Source of the DNA: Clostridia bacterium
GTDB taxonomy: Bacteria; Bacillota; Clostridia; UMGS1883
DNA length: 6,116 nt
NCBI GenBank assembly: GCA_021202495.1
Contig: JAJQCX010000189.1
Coordinates: forward strand, 1-6,116
Direction of reading: 5' to 3'
The first letter of the stretch is position 1, and every line of letters begins with the position of its first letter. Shown here in pieces: positions 1 through 4,196 of the stretch. Under the pieces are notes generated by a model. It saw only the letters and a list, made by a program, of their open reading frames with translations. It had not been told where the DNA came from and made no database searches. Position numbers and translations under genes: made by a program.

Positions 1-73
1 TTTTTCATAAAAATATTTTTAAAATGACTCTTGACTATTTACCAAATTGCTTTGTTGTAAAATGCGGTGGGTT

Positions 74-93
74 GGGGCTTCCGCAGAAGCCCC
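74..93 (-). terminator. Hairpin downstream of the 108-329 gene, probable terminator
   Basis: GGGGCTTC (74-81) and GAAGCCCC (86-93) form a perfect 8-bp stem with a 4-base loop, 15 bases past the stop codon of the leftward gene. No T-run follows the stem directly in the leftward direction; a TTTT occurs about ten bases further on. It may therefore terminate inefficiently or mainly protect the 3' end. Confidence 0.5.
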
Positions 94-107
94 TTTCCGC
101 TGCCTTC

Positions 108-329
108 TTATCTGCACTCGACGATGCTAATCTGAAATGCCACACCGTCTGCCATTCGCAGCACCAGCCCTCGGTTGTAGGTCATGACCCCTTCCTCTTG
201 GAAGCTTGCCGCGCTCTGCAAAGCTGCAAGGACTGTGTCGTCTGCGCTCTCGCCGAACTTGATAATTCCTATCAAGGCTTCCTCAATCTGCTCCGCTGTT
301 GTTTCTTCGTGTCCTCTGTACTCGTCCAT
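108..329 (-). CDS. Small hypothetical protein, 73 aa
   Basis: I do not recognise the function. The product is 73 residues and acidic in its first half, with a run of Glu and His-Glu-Glu residues near the N-terminus and a likely amphipathic helix around residues 12-45. There is no signal peptide, membrane segment or metal-binding motif. The start is supported by an excellent CGGAGGA site 7-8 bases upstream. The gene stands alone: the repeated promoter block at 386-470 fires into it through a leader with a predicted hairpin, and a GC-rich hairpin lies just past its stop. The long opposite-strand ORF over it (24-503) has no ribosome binding site and crosses the promoter, so this strand is the coding one. 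I infer that it is one member of the window's co-regulated set of small genes. Confidence 0.82.
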   Translation of the reverse strand: MDEYRGHEETTAEQIEEALIGIIKFGESADDTVLAALQSAASFQEEGVMTYNRGLVLRMADGVAFQISIVECR

Positions 330-356
330 TTTGTAAATCCTCCGTTTTTTGAATTT

Positions 357-381
357 CCGTGGGGCTTTTTACCCCTTTCGG
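357..381 (-). promoter_or_regulatory. Leader hairpin of the 108-329 gene
   Basis: In the leftward transcript CCG and CGG flank an inner GGGG/CCCC stem. The leader of the 3100-3279 gene (3305-3327) has the same outer CCG/CGG arms but a different inner stem that is still paired. This suggests a conserved leader structure just before the ribosome binding site. Confidence 0.4.
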
Positions 382-385
382 TTGA

Positions 386-470
386 GTGTATATTACCGTC
401 ACTTCGAGGATTTATCCAGTTGTTTTTAAGAATAAAGTACACAAATATCTTCGATGAAATTTGTCCATTT
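386..470 (-). promoter_or_regulatory. Repeated promoter/operator block, copy A
   Basis: Read leftward it has a -35 TGGATA (418-413), exactly 17 bases, and a -10 TAATAT (395-390). Upstream is the conserved half-site TTTGTGTAC (445-437), and a weaker inverted half-site lies at 461-470. It drives the 73-aa gene at 108-329. Positions 374-404 are identical to 3320-3350 in copy E. Confidence 0.8.
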
Positions 471-560
471 CAGAAAGGCAGCGGTTTTTATATTTCATCT
501 TGAGTGAGTACTCCAAATTTAAATTTCAAAAAAGATCTTTAATATTTATTGAATAACAAG

Positions 561-589
561 TTGATAAGTTTGCGGATTTTTGATAGTAT
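561..589 (+). promoter_or_regulatory. Sigma-70-type promoter of the PIN-domain operon
   Basis: TTGATA (561-566), 17 bases, then TAGTAT (584-589), with TG one base before the -10 (581-582) as in an extended -10. It is unrelated to the repeated block that serves most other genes here, so the PIN pair is probably regulated independently. An untranslated leader of about 50 bases follows. Confidence 0.55.
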
Positions 590-619
590 ATTAGTTGTAG
601 ATTAAATCTGTCATATCTT

Positions 620-632
620 CCTTTTGGAAAGG
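620..632 (+). promoter_or_regulatory. Small hairpin overlapping the PIN-gene ribosome binding site
   Basis: CCTTT (620-624) and AAAGG (628-632) form a 5-bp stem with a 3-base loop, and the 3' arm is part of the AAAGGCGG Shine-Dalgarno of the 646 gene. If it forms, it would reduce translation of the toxin-like first gene relative to the second. The stem is short and could be fortuitous. Confidence 0.3.
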
Positions 633-645
633 CGGTAATCATATA

Positions 646-1101
646 ATGAAAATCTATATGGATTGTTGCTGTTATAACCGACCGTTCGATGATTTGACGC
701 AGAAACGAAATCGTATTGAAAGTGAAGCTATCATGTGGATATTAGATGAATGCCGTGCAGGGAATTGCGAAATCGTTGCGAGCGCAGCATTATCTGCAGA
801 AATATCAAGAATCAGCAACATAGAAAAAAGGCAGGGTGTTTTAGAACTATATCAGCTTTCAGGTAATTTTGTGGGATTGAATCAGAGAATAAAAGAAAGG
901 GCAGCCGATATAAGAAATATATCAAATGTACAGACCTTTGACAGTTACCATATCGCGTCAGCAGAAGAGGCCAGTGCAGATGTATTGTTGACCACCGACG
1001 ATAAGCTTGTGAAAATGACTTCCAAACTTAATCTTAACGTTCAGGTTATGAACCCATTGACATTTATGATGCTCTATATGTACGGAGGTGACGAAAAATG
1101 A
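646..1101 (+). CDS. PIN-domain protein, VapC-like putative RNase toxin, 151 aa
   Basis: PIN domains are Mg2+-dependent ribonucleases, most often VapC-type toxins cutting tRNA, rRNA or mRNA. The acidic active-site pattern is visible: Asp6 at the end of the first strand (KIYMD), Glu52 after a Ser-Ala-rich helix, Asp99 in FDSYHIASAEE, and Asp118 after the strand DVLLTTDD. The typical 'AD-LLTTD' signature and the length both fit the family. The start has AAAGGCGG about 9 bases upstream and a separate extended -10 promoter. Its stop overlaps the start of the next gene as ATGA (1098-1101), so the two are translationally coupled. The gene points right, opposite to its flanks, and looks like an inserted unit. 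The fold is confident; the toxin role is inferred from family and pairing. Confidence 0.85.
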   Translation: MKIYMDCCCYNRPFDDLTQKRNRIESEAIMWILDECRAGNCEIVASAALSAEISRISNIEKRQGVLELYQLSGNFVGLNQRIKERAADIRNISNVQTFDSYHIASAEEASADVLLTTDDKLVKMTSKLNLNVQVMNPLTFMMLYMYGGDEK

Positions 1102-1304
1102 TGCACATCAATCAAAATAACCCCATAGAATTAAGAAACGCAGGATATACCGCGCTTAATGATGCTCTCGGCCCTGTCGGGACAATTCGTTTTTTGCAGC
1201 AGTTCAACACAGGTGTCGGTGATTACACAAAAGAAAAATATACACATGATGATATCATTCCCGAAGACGCGGAATCCTTAATGGAATCTTTCACACAAAA
1301 ATGA
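1098..1304 (+). CDS. Small protein coupled to the PIN gene, candidate antitoxin, 68 aa
   Basis: The 68-residue product contains ELRNAGYTALNDALGPVGTI (11-30), then RFLQQFNTGVGDYTKEK (31-47), and an acidic tail. I recognise this as a small-protein type (Leu-Gly-Pro-x-Gly...RFLQQ...GDYTKE) that recurs beside PIN-domain genes; I cannot name a curated family with certainty. The start overlaps the PIN stop (ATGA), with GGAGGTG (1084-1090) seven bases upstream. A second ATG immediately follows, so the true start could be 1101. The strong Shine-Dalgarno site and coupling suit an antitoxin or accessory partner made in excess. The order toxin-first is the reverse of most vapBC operons, and no ribbon-helix-helix or AbrB motif is visible. 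A bidirectional terminator closes the operon. Confidence 0.75.
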   Translation: MMHINQNNPIELRNAGYTALNDALGPVGTIRFLQQFNTGVGDYTKEKYTHDDIIPEDAESLMESFTQK

Positions 1305-1330
1305 CTTTTTGAATCAGTTGGCAAATTAAT

Positions 1331-1367
1331 AGATGAGGGTAGTATGCGCTGCCCTCATCTTTCGTTT
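1331..1367 (+). terminator. Intrinsic terminator of the PIN operon, possibly bidirectional
   Basis: AGATGAGGGTAG (1331-1342) pairs with CTGCCCTCATCT (1349-1360) over 12 positions with one G-T pair and a 6-base loop. It is followed by TTTCGTTT. It lies between convergent genes, so it could also stop the leftward transcript of 1369-1575, although the T content on that side is poorer. Confidence 0.8.
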
Positions 1368-1368
1368 A

Positions 1369-1575
1369 TCACTTAAGAATGGCTGTAATCCGAAAGTTCT
1401 CGGAAAATTCTTCTGCGGTGACCATCTTATCGTCGCTTCCGTCATTTGCCCCGTAGAAAACCGCCACGCCATTCTTTGTCGTATTCGCTACGCCTGCCTT
1501 GCCGGTTGCTGTTTCGACTATTTCTATCGTGTGTGCGTATTTTTCAGCCGCCGCAAGCTTTTCGTATTCTGTCAT
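1369..1575 (-). CDS. Small hypothetical protein, 68 aa
   Basis: Not recognised. The first 20 residues are predicted helical (MTEYEKLAAAEKYAH), followed by a Thr/Gly/Asn-rich middle (residues 23-48) with alternating hydrophobics (GVAVFY) suggesting a small beta sheet, and a C-terminal EEFSENFRIT segment. No membrane segment or catalytic motif is visible. The start is supported by AAGGAG ten bases upstream. The sequence just before the start (GGAGCGGTAAAGC) closely resembles that before the 4643 start (GGACGGTAAAGT), hinting at a shared leader. It is transcribed alone from repeated block B and ends against the PIN-operon terminator. The overlapping rightward ORFs lack ribosome binding sites and cross the promoter. 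Confidence 0.75.
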   Translation of the reverse strand: MTEYEKLAAAEKYAHTIEIVETATGKAGVANTTKNGVAVFYGANDGSDDKMVTAEEFSENFRITAILK

Positions 1576-1602
1576 GCTTTACCGCTCCTTTCCTTTTTCT
1601 AT

Positions 1603-1690
1603 GTGCATATTACCGTCAATTGAGCGATATATCCAGTCAATTCTGCGCTATAAAATACACAAAATATCGAAAGGTTGTTTGTTCATATTT
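1603..1690 (-). promoter_or_regulatory. Repeated promoter/operator block, copy B
   Basis: Leftward -35 TGGATA (1635-1630), 17 bases, -10 TAATAT (1612-1607). Upstream half-site TTTTGTGTAT (1664-1655) and inverted half-site, read rightward, TTGTTCATATTT (1679-1690). It drives 1369-1575 and starts only about 9 bases after the terminator of the preceding gene. Confidence 0.8.
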
Positions 1691-1698
1691 GACGGACT

Positions 1699-1723
1699 GA
1701 AAAGAGCCTCCGAAGAGGCTCTT
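1699..1723 (-). terminator. UUCG-loop intrinsic terminator of the 1733-2181 gene
   Basis: In the leftward transcript AAGAGCCTC, the tetraloop TTCG and GAGGCTCTT form a perfect 9-bp stem running into a short U-tract. The core 1705-1720 is identical to 2342-2357. Its position fixes the natural end of the upstream gene at 1733 and shows that the longer frame reading through it is an artefact. Confidence 0.88.
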
Positions 1724-1732
1724 GCCGTTGTG

Positions 1733-2181
1733 TCAGTCGATTTTGAAAAGGTAGCCGTGGACGGTTTCGAATTCCTTTTCTTCTCGCCCGAACGTGATTT
1801 TTCGCTTCCGTGAAGCTCAATCATGCCTTCAAGCGTACAGCCGTTCTGCAGGAAAAGCCATGCGGTTTCTACCGCGCTCGACCAGCCTGAACTGAAGGTG
1901 AATTTCTCAACTCCGTATTCGCGGAGGGCATCTATTACGCCTTTTACGTGTTCGTCCCAAATGTTATCGTGAAGGTCAATGTATTCGTTGCCTCTCTCTT
2001 GGGCTTCTGCATAAAGTGTGTAAATTCTGGCATAGGTCGTGCCTTTTGCGTCAATTTCTGCGAAAAGTTCTCTGGCTTTCTTTCGTGCCGCTTCTTTGCT
2101 TTCCTCGTCCTCAGCGGCGTGGTACTCGGTGTCGGAGACTTTGAATTTTCTGTACTCCTCCGCAAATGTGTTGTTTTTCAT
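1733..2181 (-). pseudogene. Small accessory protein, 149 aa after correcting a one-base frameshift
   Basis: The start at 2181 has GGAGGAAG six bases upstream. Residues 1-128 read cleanly: a charged helical N-terminus (MKNNTFAEEYRKFKVSD), a Lys/Glu/Ala-rich helix (25-45), and a conserved-looking core with QERGNEYIDLHDNIWDEH (61-78) and FTFSSGWSSAVETAWLF (94-110). After Lys128 the frame changes into nonsense that crosses the terminator and reaches 1648. Adding one base to the T5 run at 1798-1802 restores ITFGREEKEF...GYLFKID and a stop at 1733, ten bases before the terminator. I know this protein type, ending in GYLF, as a recurrent uncharacterised gene of clostridial mobile elements. The break may be a sequencing error, a real mutation or, less likely, programmed slippage. 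Function is unknown. Confidence 0.78.
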
Positions 2182-2212
2182 GGTGTTCTTCCTCCATTCA
2201 TTTTTTCGGGTT

Positions 2213-2221
2213 CCCCCCCCC
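2213..2221 (-). repeat. Homopolymer of nine bases in the leader of the frameshifted gene
   Basis: Nine C (nine G in the leftward transcript) lie between the -10 box of copy C and the ribosome binding site of the 2181 gene. Such runs slip readily, so the length may be phase-variable or an assembly error. The adjacent AACCCG could pair with the G-run. Confidence 0.6.
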
Positions 2222-2227
2222 GTTTGT

Positions 2228-2315
2228 GTGCATATTACCGTCAAGTGCGGAGATTATCCAGTCATTTATGAGGCATAATGTACACAAACATTGGAGAAAG
2301 AAATTGTACATATTT
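2228..2315 (-). promoter_or_regulatory. Repeated promoter/operator block, copy C
   Basis: Leftward -35 TGGATA (2260-2255), 17 bases, -10 TAATAT (2237-2232). Half-site TTTGTGTACATTATGCC (2288-2272) and inverted half-site, read rightward, TTGTACATATTT (2304-2315). It drives the 2181 gene. Together with copy D it is the closest to the consensus. Confidence 0.83.
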
Positions 2316-2336
2316 GCAGCATTTTTCGATGAACAT

Positions 2337-2357
2337 AAAAAAGCCTCCGAAGAGGCT
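2337..2357 (-). terminator. UUCG-loop intrinsic terminator of the 2371-2577 gene
   Basis: In the leftward transcript AGCCTC, TTCG and GAGGCT are followed directly by at least five T. The 16-base core is identical to that of the terminator at 1699-1723. It lies 13 bases past the stop codon at 2371. Confidence 0.9.
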
Positions 2358-2370
2358 CTCTTGGGCTCGT

Positions 2371-2577
2371 TCAGAATGAAATGCCGTCCAAAACGTCCTC
2401 TGTGCGTCTGTACCAATCCATCCTGACCAACTCAATCTGAGTGTAGATTTCCGCGTTCTCCGGCTCATCATAGCATGAAAATTTTTCTCTTGCCGAATCT
2501 TCATCGTCGAAATACAACTCTTTTTCCTCTGTTCCATCCCTGCGTTCAAATCGAATAATCCAACTGTATTTGTCCAT
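2371..2577 (-). CDS. Small acidic hypothetical protein, 68 aa
   Basis: The function is unknown. The 68-residue product begins MDKYSWIIRFERRDGTEEKE, a likely beta hairpin, continues with LYFDDEDSAREKFSCYDEP, and ends with an aromatic and acidic segment (RMDWYRRTEDVLDGISF). The alternation of strands and one helix suggests a compact alpha/beta fold; no catalytic motif is visible. I have the impression that this 'KYS-IIRFE-RDGT-EKELYFDDE' type recurs in clostridial mobile elements, but I cannot name a family. A GAGGACG site lies about 6 bases before the ATG. It is a textbook monocistronic unit, with repeated block D upstream and a UUCG terminator downstream. A longer overlapping frame starting at 2549 crosses the terminator and promoter C and is a shadow. 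Confidence 0.82.
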   Translation of the reverse strand: MDKYSWIIRFERRDGTEEKELYFDDEDSAREKFSCYDEPENAEIYTQIELVRMDWYRRTEDVLDGISF

Positions 2578-2606
2578 TTTGTCGTCCTCGCTTTCCTTAA
2601 TCTTGA

Positions 2607-2694
2607 GTGTATATTACCGTCGTTTTTGCGATATATCCAGTATTATTTGCGGCATAATGTACACAAAGATAGGCAAAAGATATTGTGCATATTT
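2607..2694 (-). promoter_or_regulatory. Repeated promoter/operator block, copy D
   Basis: Leftward -35 TGGATA (2639-2634), 17 bases, -10 TAATAT (2616-2611). Half-site TTTGTGTACATTATGCC (2667-2651) and inverted half-site, read rightward, TTGTGCATATTT (2683-2694). It drives 2371-2577. Confidence 0.83.
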
Positions 2695-2713
2695 GCTGCA
2701 ATTCAGCCAAAGT

Positions 2714-2736
2714 AAAAGGGCTGATTTCTCAGCCCT
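2714..2736 (-). terminator. GAAA-loop intrinsic terminator of the 2765-3031 gene
   Basis: In the leftward transcript AGGGCTGA, GAAA and TCAGCCCT give a perfect 8-bp stem with a GNRA-type loop, followed by TTTAC. It is 28 bases past the stop and only 20 bases before promoter block D. Confidence 0.85.
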
Positions 2737-2764
2737 CTTGCTTTGATTGAATTTGGAATTGAGC

Positions 2765-3031
2765 CTATTTTGCACCGTGAAATTCTTCAACATGCTGACT
2801 GCCGTCTTTTTCCGTCACAATGGCAGGATAGCGCACCGTTTTTCCGCATCCGACGAGAATATCTGCGGCGACATCGGCAATTTCTCCGATGAAAGCCATA
2901 TCCCATTCCAAGTCAGGGTCTTCGCACATTGTTTGGCAAAGCTCCATAACAGCGTTATGTATTTCATCAATGCGCTCAACCTGTCTGCCGTTAAGTTCCA
3001 AATCTTCATTCGTTATATTCTTTTCATTCAT
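2765..3031 (-). CDS. Small acidic hypothetical protein, 88 aa
   Basis: Not functionally recognised. The sequence is strongly acidic, with a predicted helix around residues 15-40 (VERIDEIHNAVMELCQTMCE), then DPDLEWDMAFIGEIADVAAD (38-57), a short ILVGCGKTVRYPAIVTEKDG segment and a His-containing C-terminus. Two cysteines (32 and 36) lie in the helix but do not form an obvious metal site. The start follows AAAGGA at about 11 bases, a rather long spacing. No copy of the repeated promoter lies between it and the 3100-3279 gene, so the two are probably one operon from copy E, separated by a GC-rich hairpin that may set the relative level of this second gene. It ends at a GAAA-loop terminator. Confidence 0.8.
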   Translation of the reverse strand: MNEKNITNEDLELNGRQVERIDEIHNAVMELCQTMCEDPDLEWDMAFIGEIADVAADILVGCGKTVRYPAIVTEKDGSQHVEEFHGAK

Positions 3032-3065
3032 TTCCGCACAGTTCCTTTCTATGATAGGTTAGGGT

Positions 3066-3091
3066 CGGGCAGGGCGCTGCCGCCCCGCCCG
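3066..3091 (-). promoter_or_regulatory. GC-rich intercistronic hairpin
   Basis: Arms CGGGCAGGGCG (3066-3076) and CGCCCCGCCCG (3081-3091) have an A-C mismatch on the + strand, but in the leftward transcript that position is a G-U pair. The stem is then 11 bp with a 4-base loop. No T-run follows, so it looks like an attenuating, processing or stabilising hairpin inside the two-gene transcript rather than a full terminator. Confidence 0.5.
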
Positions 3092-3099
3092 CGTTTGCC

Positions 3100-3279
3100 T
3101 CAAACAAATTCAATTGTCAGCATACCGTAGCCAATATAAAAGCTCTGCTGTACCAAAGGGTCTCGGAAGAAGCTCTCTTTTGCTTCCTTTGTCAGCCGCT
3201 TGACTTCCTCCGCGCCAATCATTTCGGTGAGCGCCTTCTTGGTGATTCTCTTTCCTTTGAGGTAATAAATTGTTCTCAT
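3100..3279 (-). CDS. Small hypothetical protein, 59 aa
   Basis: Not recognised. The protein begins MRTIYYLKGKRITKKALTEM, a short strand followed by a basic helix, and continues IGAEEVKRLTKEAKESFFRD before ending in an aromatic, hydrophobic tail (QQSFYIGYGMLTIEFV). It is basic in its first half, unlike its acidic neighbour. The frame stays open upstream to 3348, but CGGAGGA six bases before the ATG at 3279 fixes that start; the longer form would begin inside the promoter. It is the first gene of a probable two-gene operon with 2765-3031, driven by copy E through a hairpin-containing leader. A small DNA- or protein-binding role is possible, but nothing in the sequence proves one. Confidence 0.72.
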   Translation of the reverse strand: MRTIYYLKGKRITKKALTEMIGAEEVKRLTKEAKESFFRDPLVQQSFYIGYGMLTIEFV

Positions 3280-3304
3280 GTCTGATTCCTCCGTTTTAAT
3301 ATTT

Positions 3305-3327
3305 CCGCAGGCTTTCCTGCCTTTCGG
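3305..3327 (-). promoter_or_regulatory. Leader hairpin of the 3100-3279 gene
   Basis: The leftward leader contains GCAGG-AAAG-CCTGC inside outer CC/GG arms, immediately after the -10 region of copy E. The corresponding leader at 357-381 pairs with different inner bases, a compensatory-looking change. A role in translation or RNA stability is inferred. Confidence 0.4.
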
Positions 3328-3329
3328 TT

Positions 3330-3420
3330 GAGTGTATATTACCGTCACTTAAAGGAATTATCCAGTTATATTTTCGCCGTAATATACACAAATTTTAAGC
3401 TGTATCTTTGGTACATTTAT
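3330..3420 (-). promoter_or_regulatory. Repeated promoter/operator block, copy E (leftward half of a divergent pair)
   Basis: Leftward -35 TGGATA (3364-3359), 17 bases, -10 TAATAT (3341-3336). Half-site ATTTGTGTATATTACGGC (3393-3376). Its outer inverted half-site (3407-3420) is at the same time the proximal half-site of copy F, so the two opposite promoters share one operator region. It drives 3100-3279 and probably 2765-3031. Confidence 0.82.
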
Positions 3421-3470
3421 GCCGAAAATTCAACTGGATATATGCGTTTTTCAGAGGTAATATACACTCA
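3381..3470 (+). promoter_or_regulatory. Repeated promoter/operator block, copy F (rightward half of a divergent pair)
   Basis: Half-site TTTGGTACATTTATGCCG (3407-3424), -35 TGGATA (3435-3440), 17 bases, -10 TAATAT (3458-3463). The spacer ends in TTTCAGAGG rather than TGACGG. It drives the rightward gene 3517-3792. The inverted outer half-site (3381-3393) belongs to copy E. Confidence 0.83.
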
Positions 3471-3516
3471 ACAAAGGGAAGGGAAACCGCCCTAAAAAAA
3501 CAAGGAGGAATAAACA

Positions 3517-3792
3517 ATGAACGACATTAACGAAAAGAAAGACATTGACGAAATCGAGGAAATCATCGAAAAGCGGATAGCGGAGCTTCTTGATGAAGGG
3601 CGTAGCCTCGACGTAGACGACATCAACTACTATCGCCGCGATATTTACAAGGAGAACGGATGGGATGAGGATCCTTACCCCGAAAAAGGAGAGGACGACG
3701 AGGAATTTTGGAAACATAAATGCATAACCATTTACGACTATTTAAGCGAAGTCGGCATGAGCATTTGGGATTTCGTTCCCAGACCTTATTAA
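3517..3792 (+). CDS. Very acidic hypothetical protein, 91 aa
   Basis: Function is unknown. The protein is dominated by Asp and Glu: an N-terminal helix of heptad-like character (residues 8-27, KDIDEIEEIIEKRIAELLDE), a middle RSLDVDDINYYRRDIYKENG, an acidic linker (PYPEKGEDDEEFWKH) and a C-terminal helix ending in an aromatic WDFVPRPY. The strong negative charge could fit a DNA-mimic or a partner of a basic protein, but that is only an inference. AAGGAGGAA (3502-3510) lies six bases before the ATG. It is the only rightward gene among its neighbours, read from copy F, and is closed by a strong terminator, so it is a single-gene unit. Confidence 0.83.
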   Translation: MNDINEKKDIDEIEEIIEKRIAELLDEGRSLDVDDINYYRRDIYKENGWDEDPYPEKGEDDEEFWKHKCITIYDYLSEVGMSIWDFVPRPY

Positions 3793-3809
3793 ACCCCATC
3801 CCAAACAAA

Positions 3810-3853
3810 AGAGACCTCGGCTGAAGCCGGGGCTTCTCTCGTTACTTTTTACC
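3810..3853 (+). terminator. Intrinsic terminator of the 3517-3792 gene
   Basis: AGAGA plus CCTCGGC pairs with GCCGGGG plus TCTCT around a TGAA loop, with a 2-base bulge and one G-T pair. It is followed by GTTACTTTTT. It begins 18 bases past the stop. Confidence 0.85.
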
Positions 3854-3857
3854 GATT

Positions 3858-3952
3858 GTATATGTGTATAATCGACAATTTACGCCTGCGATATTTGTAC
3901 AGTATATTTCACCGATTTAGCTTGCTATTATTGAGTTTCAGAGGTAATATGA
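3858..3952 (+). promoter_or_regulatory. Repeated promoter/operator block, copy G, facing no ORF
   Basis: Half-site TTTGTACA (3894-3901), -35 TTGCTA (3922-3927), 17 bases, -10 TAATAT (3945-3950). The 15 bases TTTCAGAGGTAATAT are identical to copy F. The -35 box and half-sites are more diverged than in other copies. A start around 3957 is expected. The block comes directly after a terminator and points at the candidate RNA. Confidence 0.62.
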
Positions 3953-3956
3953 GGTA

Positions 3957-4093
3957 AAGTGAAGAGGGTGTCTCAAAATATTTTGGGCCCCGCTATTTTT
4001 ATTTAAGTGTCGCCTTATCGTTTAATTGGGCGCGTCGCCCGCCGTGTGCCCTCGTGTCGGCTTTTGCCGAAATGGGCGAGGGTTTTCTTTTTT
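3957..4093 (+). ncRNA. Candidate structured small RNA, about 135 nt
   Basis: This segment lies between promoter copy G and a strong rightward terminator and holds no plausible ORF: the only rightward frames start at GTG, have no convincing ribosome binding site, and either stop after 12 codons or run through the terminator. It contains the palindrome CAAAATATTTTG (3974-3985), a GGGCG-CGT-CGCCC hairpin (4028-4040), and the terminal two-part stem. It is richer in GC than its flanks. The directional terminator shows that rightward transcripts are expected here. No known RNA family was recognised, so identity and function are open. It converges on the 4197-4643 gene but stops before reaching it. 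Confidence 0.45.
4049..4093 (+). terminator. Strong rightward intrinsic terminator with no gene upstream
   Basis: CCCTCG (4049-4054) pairs with CGAGGG (4077-4082), and the inner TCGGC pairs with GCCGA around TTTT. It is followed by TTTTCTTTTTT (4083-4093). On the opposite strand there is no T-run, so it works rightward. It ends whatever transcript starts at copy G. Confidence 0.8.
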
Positions 4094-4196
4094 CGGTTTC
4101 CGGCGCGGCAGGCGGCGAGGTGTTCGCAAATTAAGCAAGAGGGAAAACGGAGCCTTTCAGCTCTGCTTTCGTGCAAATATTGTGTGTATTTGCGGT
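4094..4196. other. Intergenic stretch downstream of the 4197-4643 gene
   Basis: About 100 bases without a credible gene. The leftward direction shows two hairpins past the stop codon: a perfect 7-bp stem GCAAATA/TATTTGC (4173-4193), and a weaker GAGC/GCTC stem (4150-4163) followed by CGTTTT. Either may help end the leftward transcript. The GC-rich part (4094-4130) shows nothing recognisable. Confidence 0.45.

Noticed and set aside
1..107. Promoter-like TTGACT at 31-36
   Set aside because: The nearest TAAAAT lies 21 bases away, too far for a standard promoter, and no rightward gene follows.
24..503. 159-residue rightward open frame
   Set aside because: It has no ribosome binding site, is Cys- and Phe-rich low-complexity in character, and crosses promoter copy A. 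The leftward 108-329 gene has a strong site and a terminator.
1648..1732. Continuation of the 2181 gene frame to 1648
   Set aside because: It would translate a UUCG terminator and part of promoter block B. The alternative frame gives a natural end at 1733, so a frameshift is the better explanation.
3961..3990. Possible insertion-sequence end (GGGTGTCTCAAAAT)
   Set aside because: The string resembles the ends of some insertion sequences, but no partner inverted repeat, target duplication or transposase fragment is present in the window.
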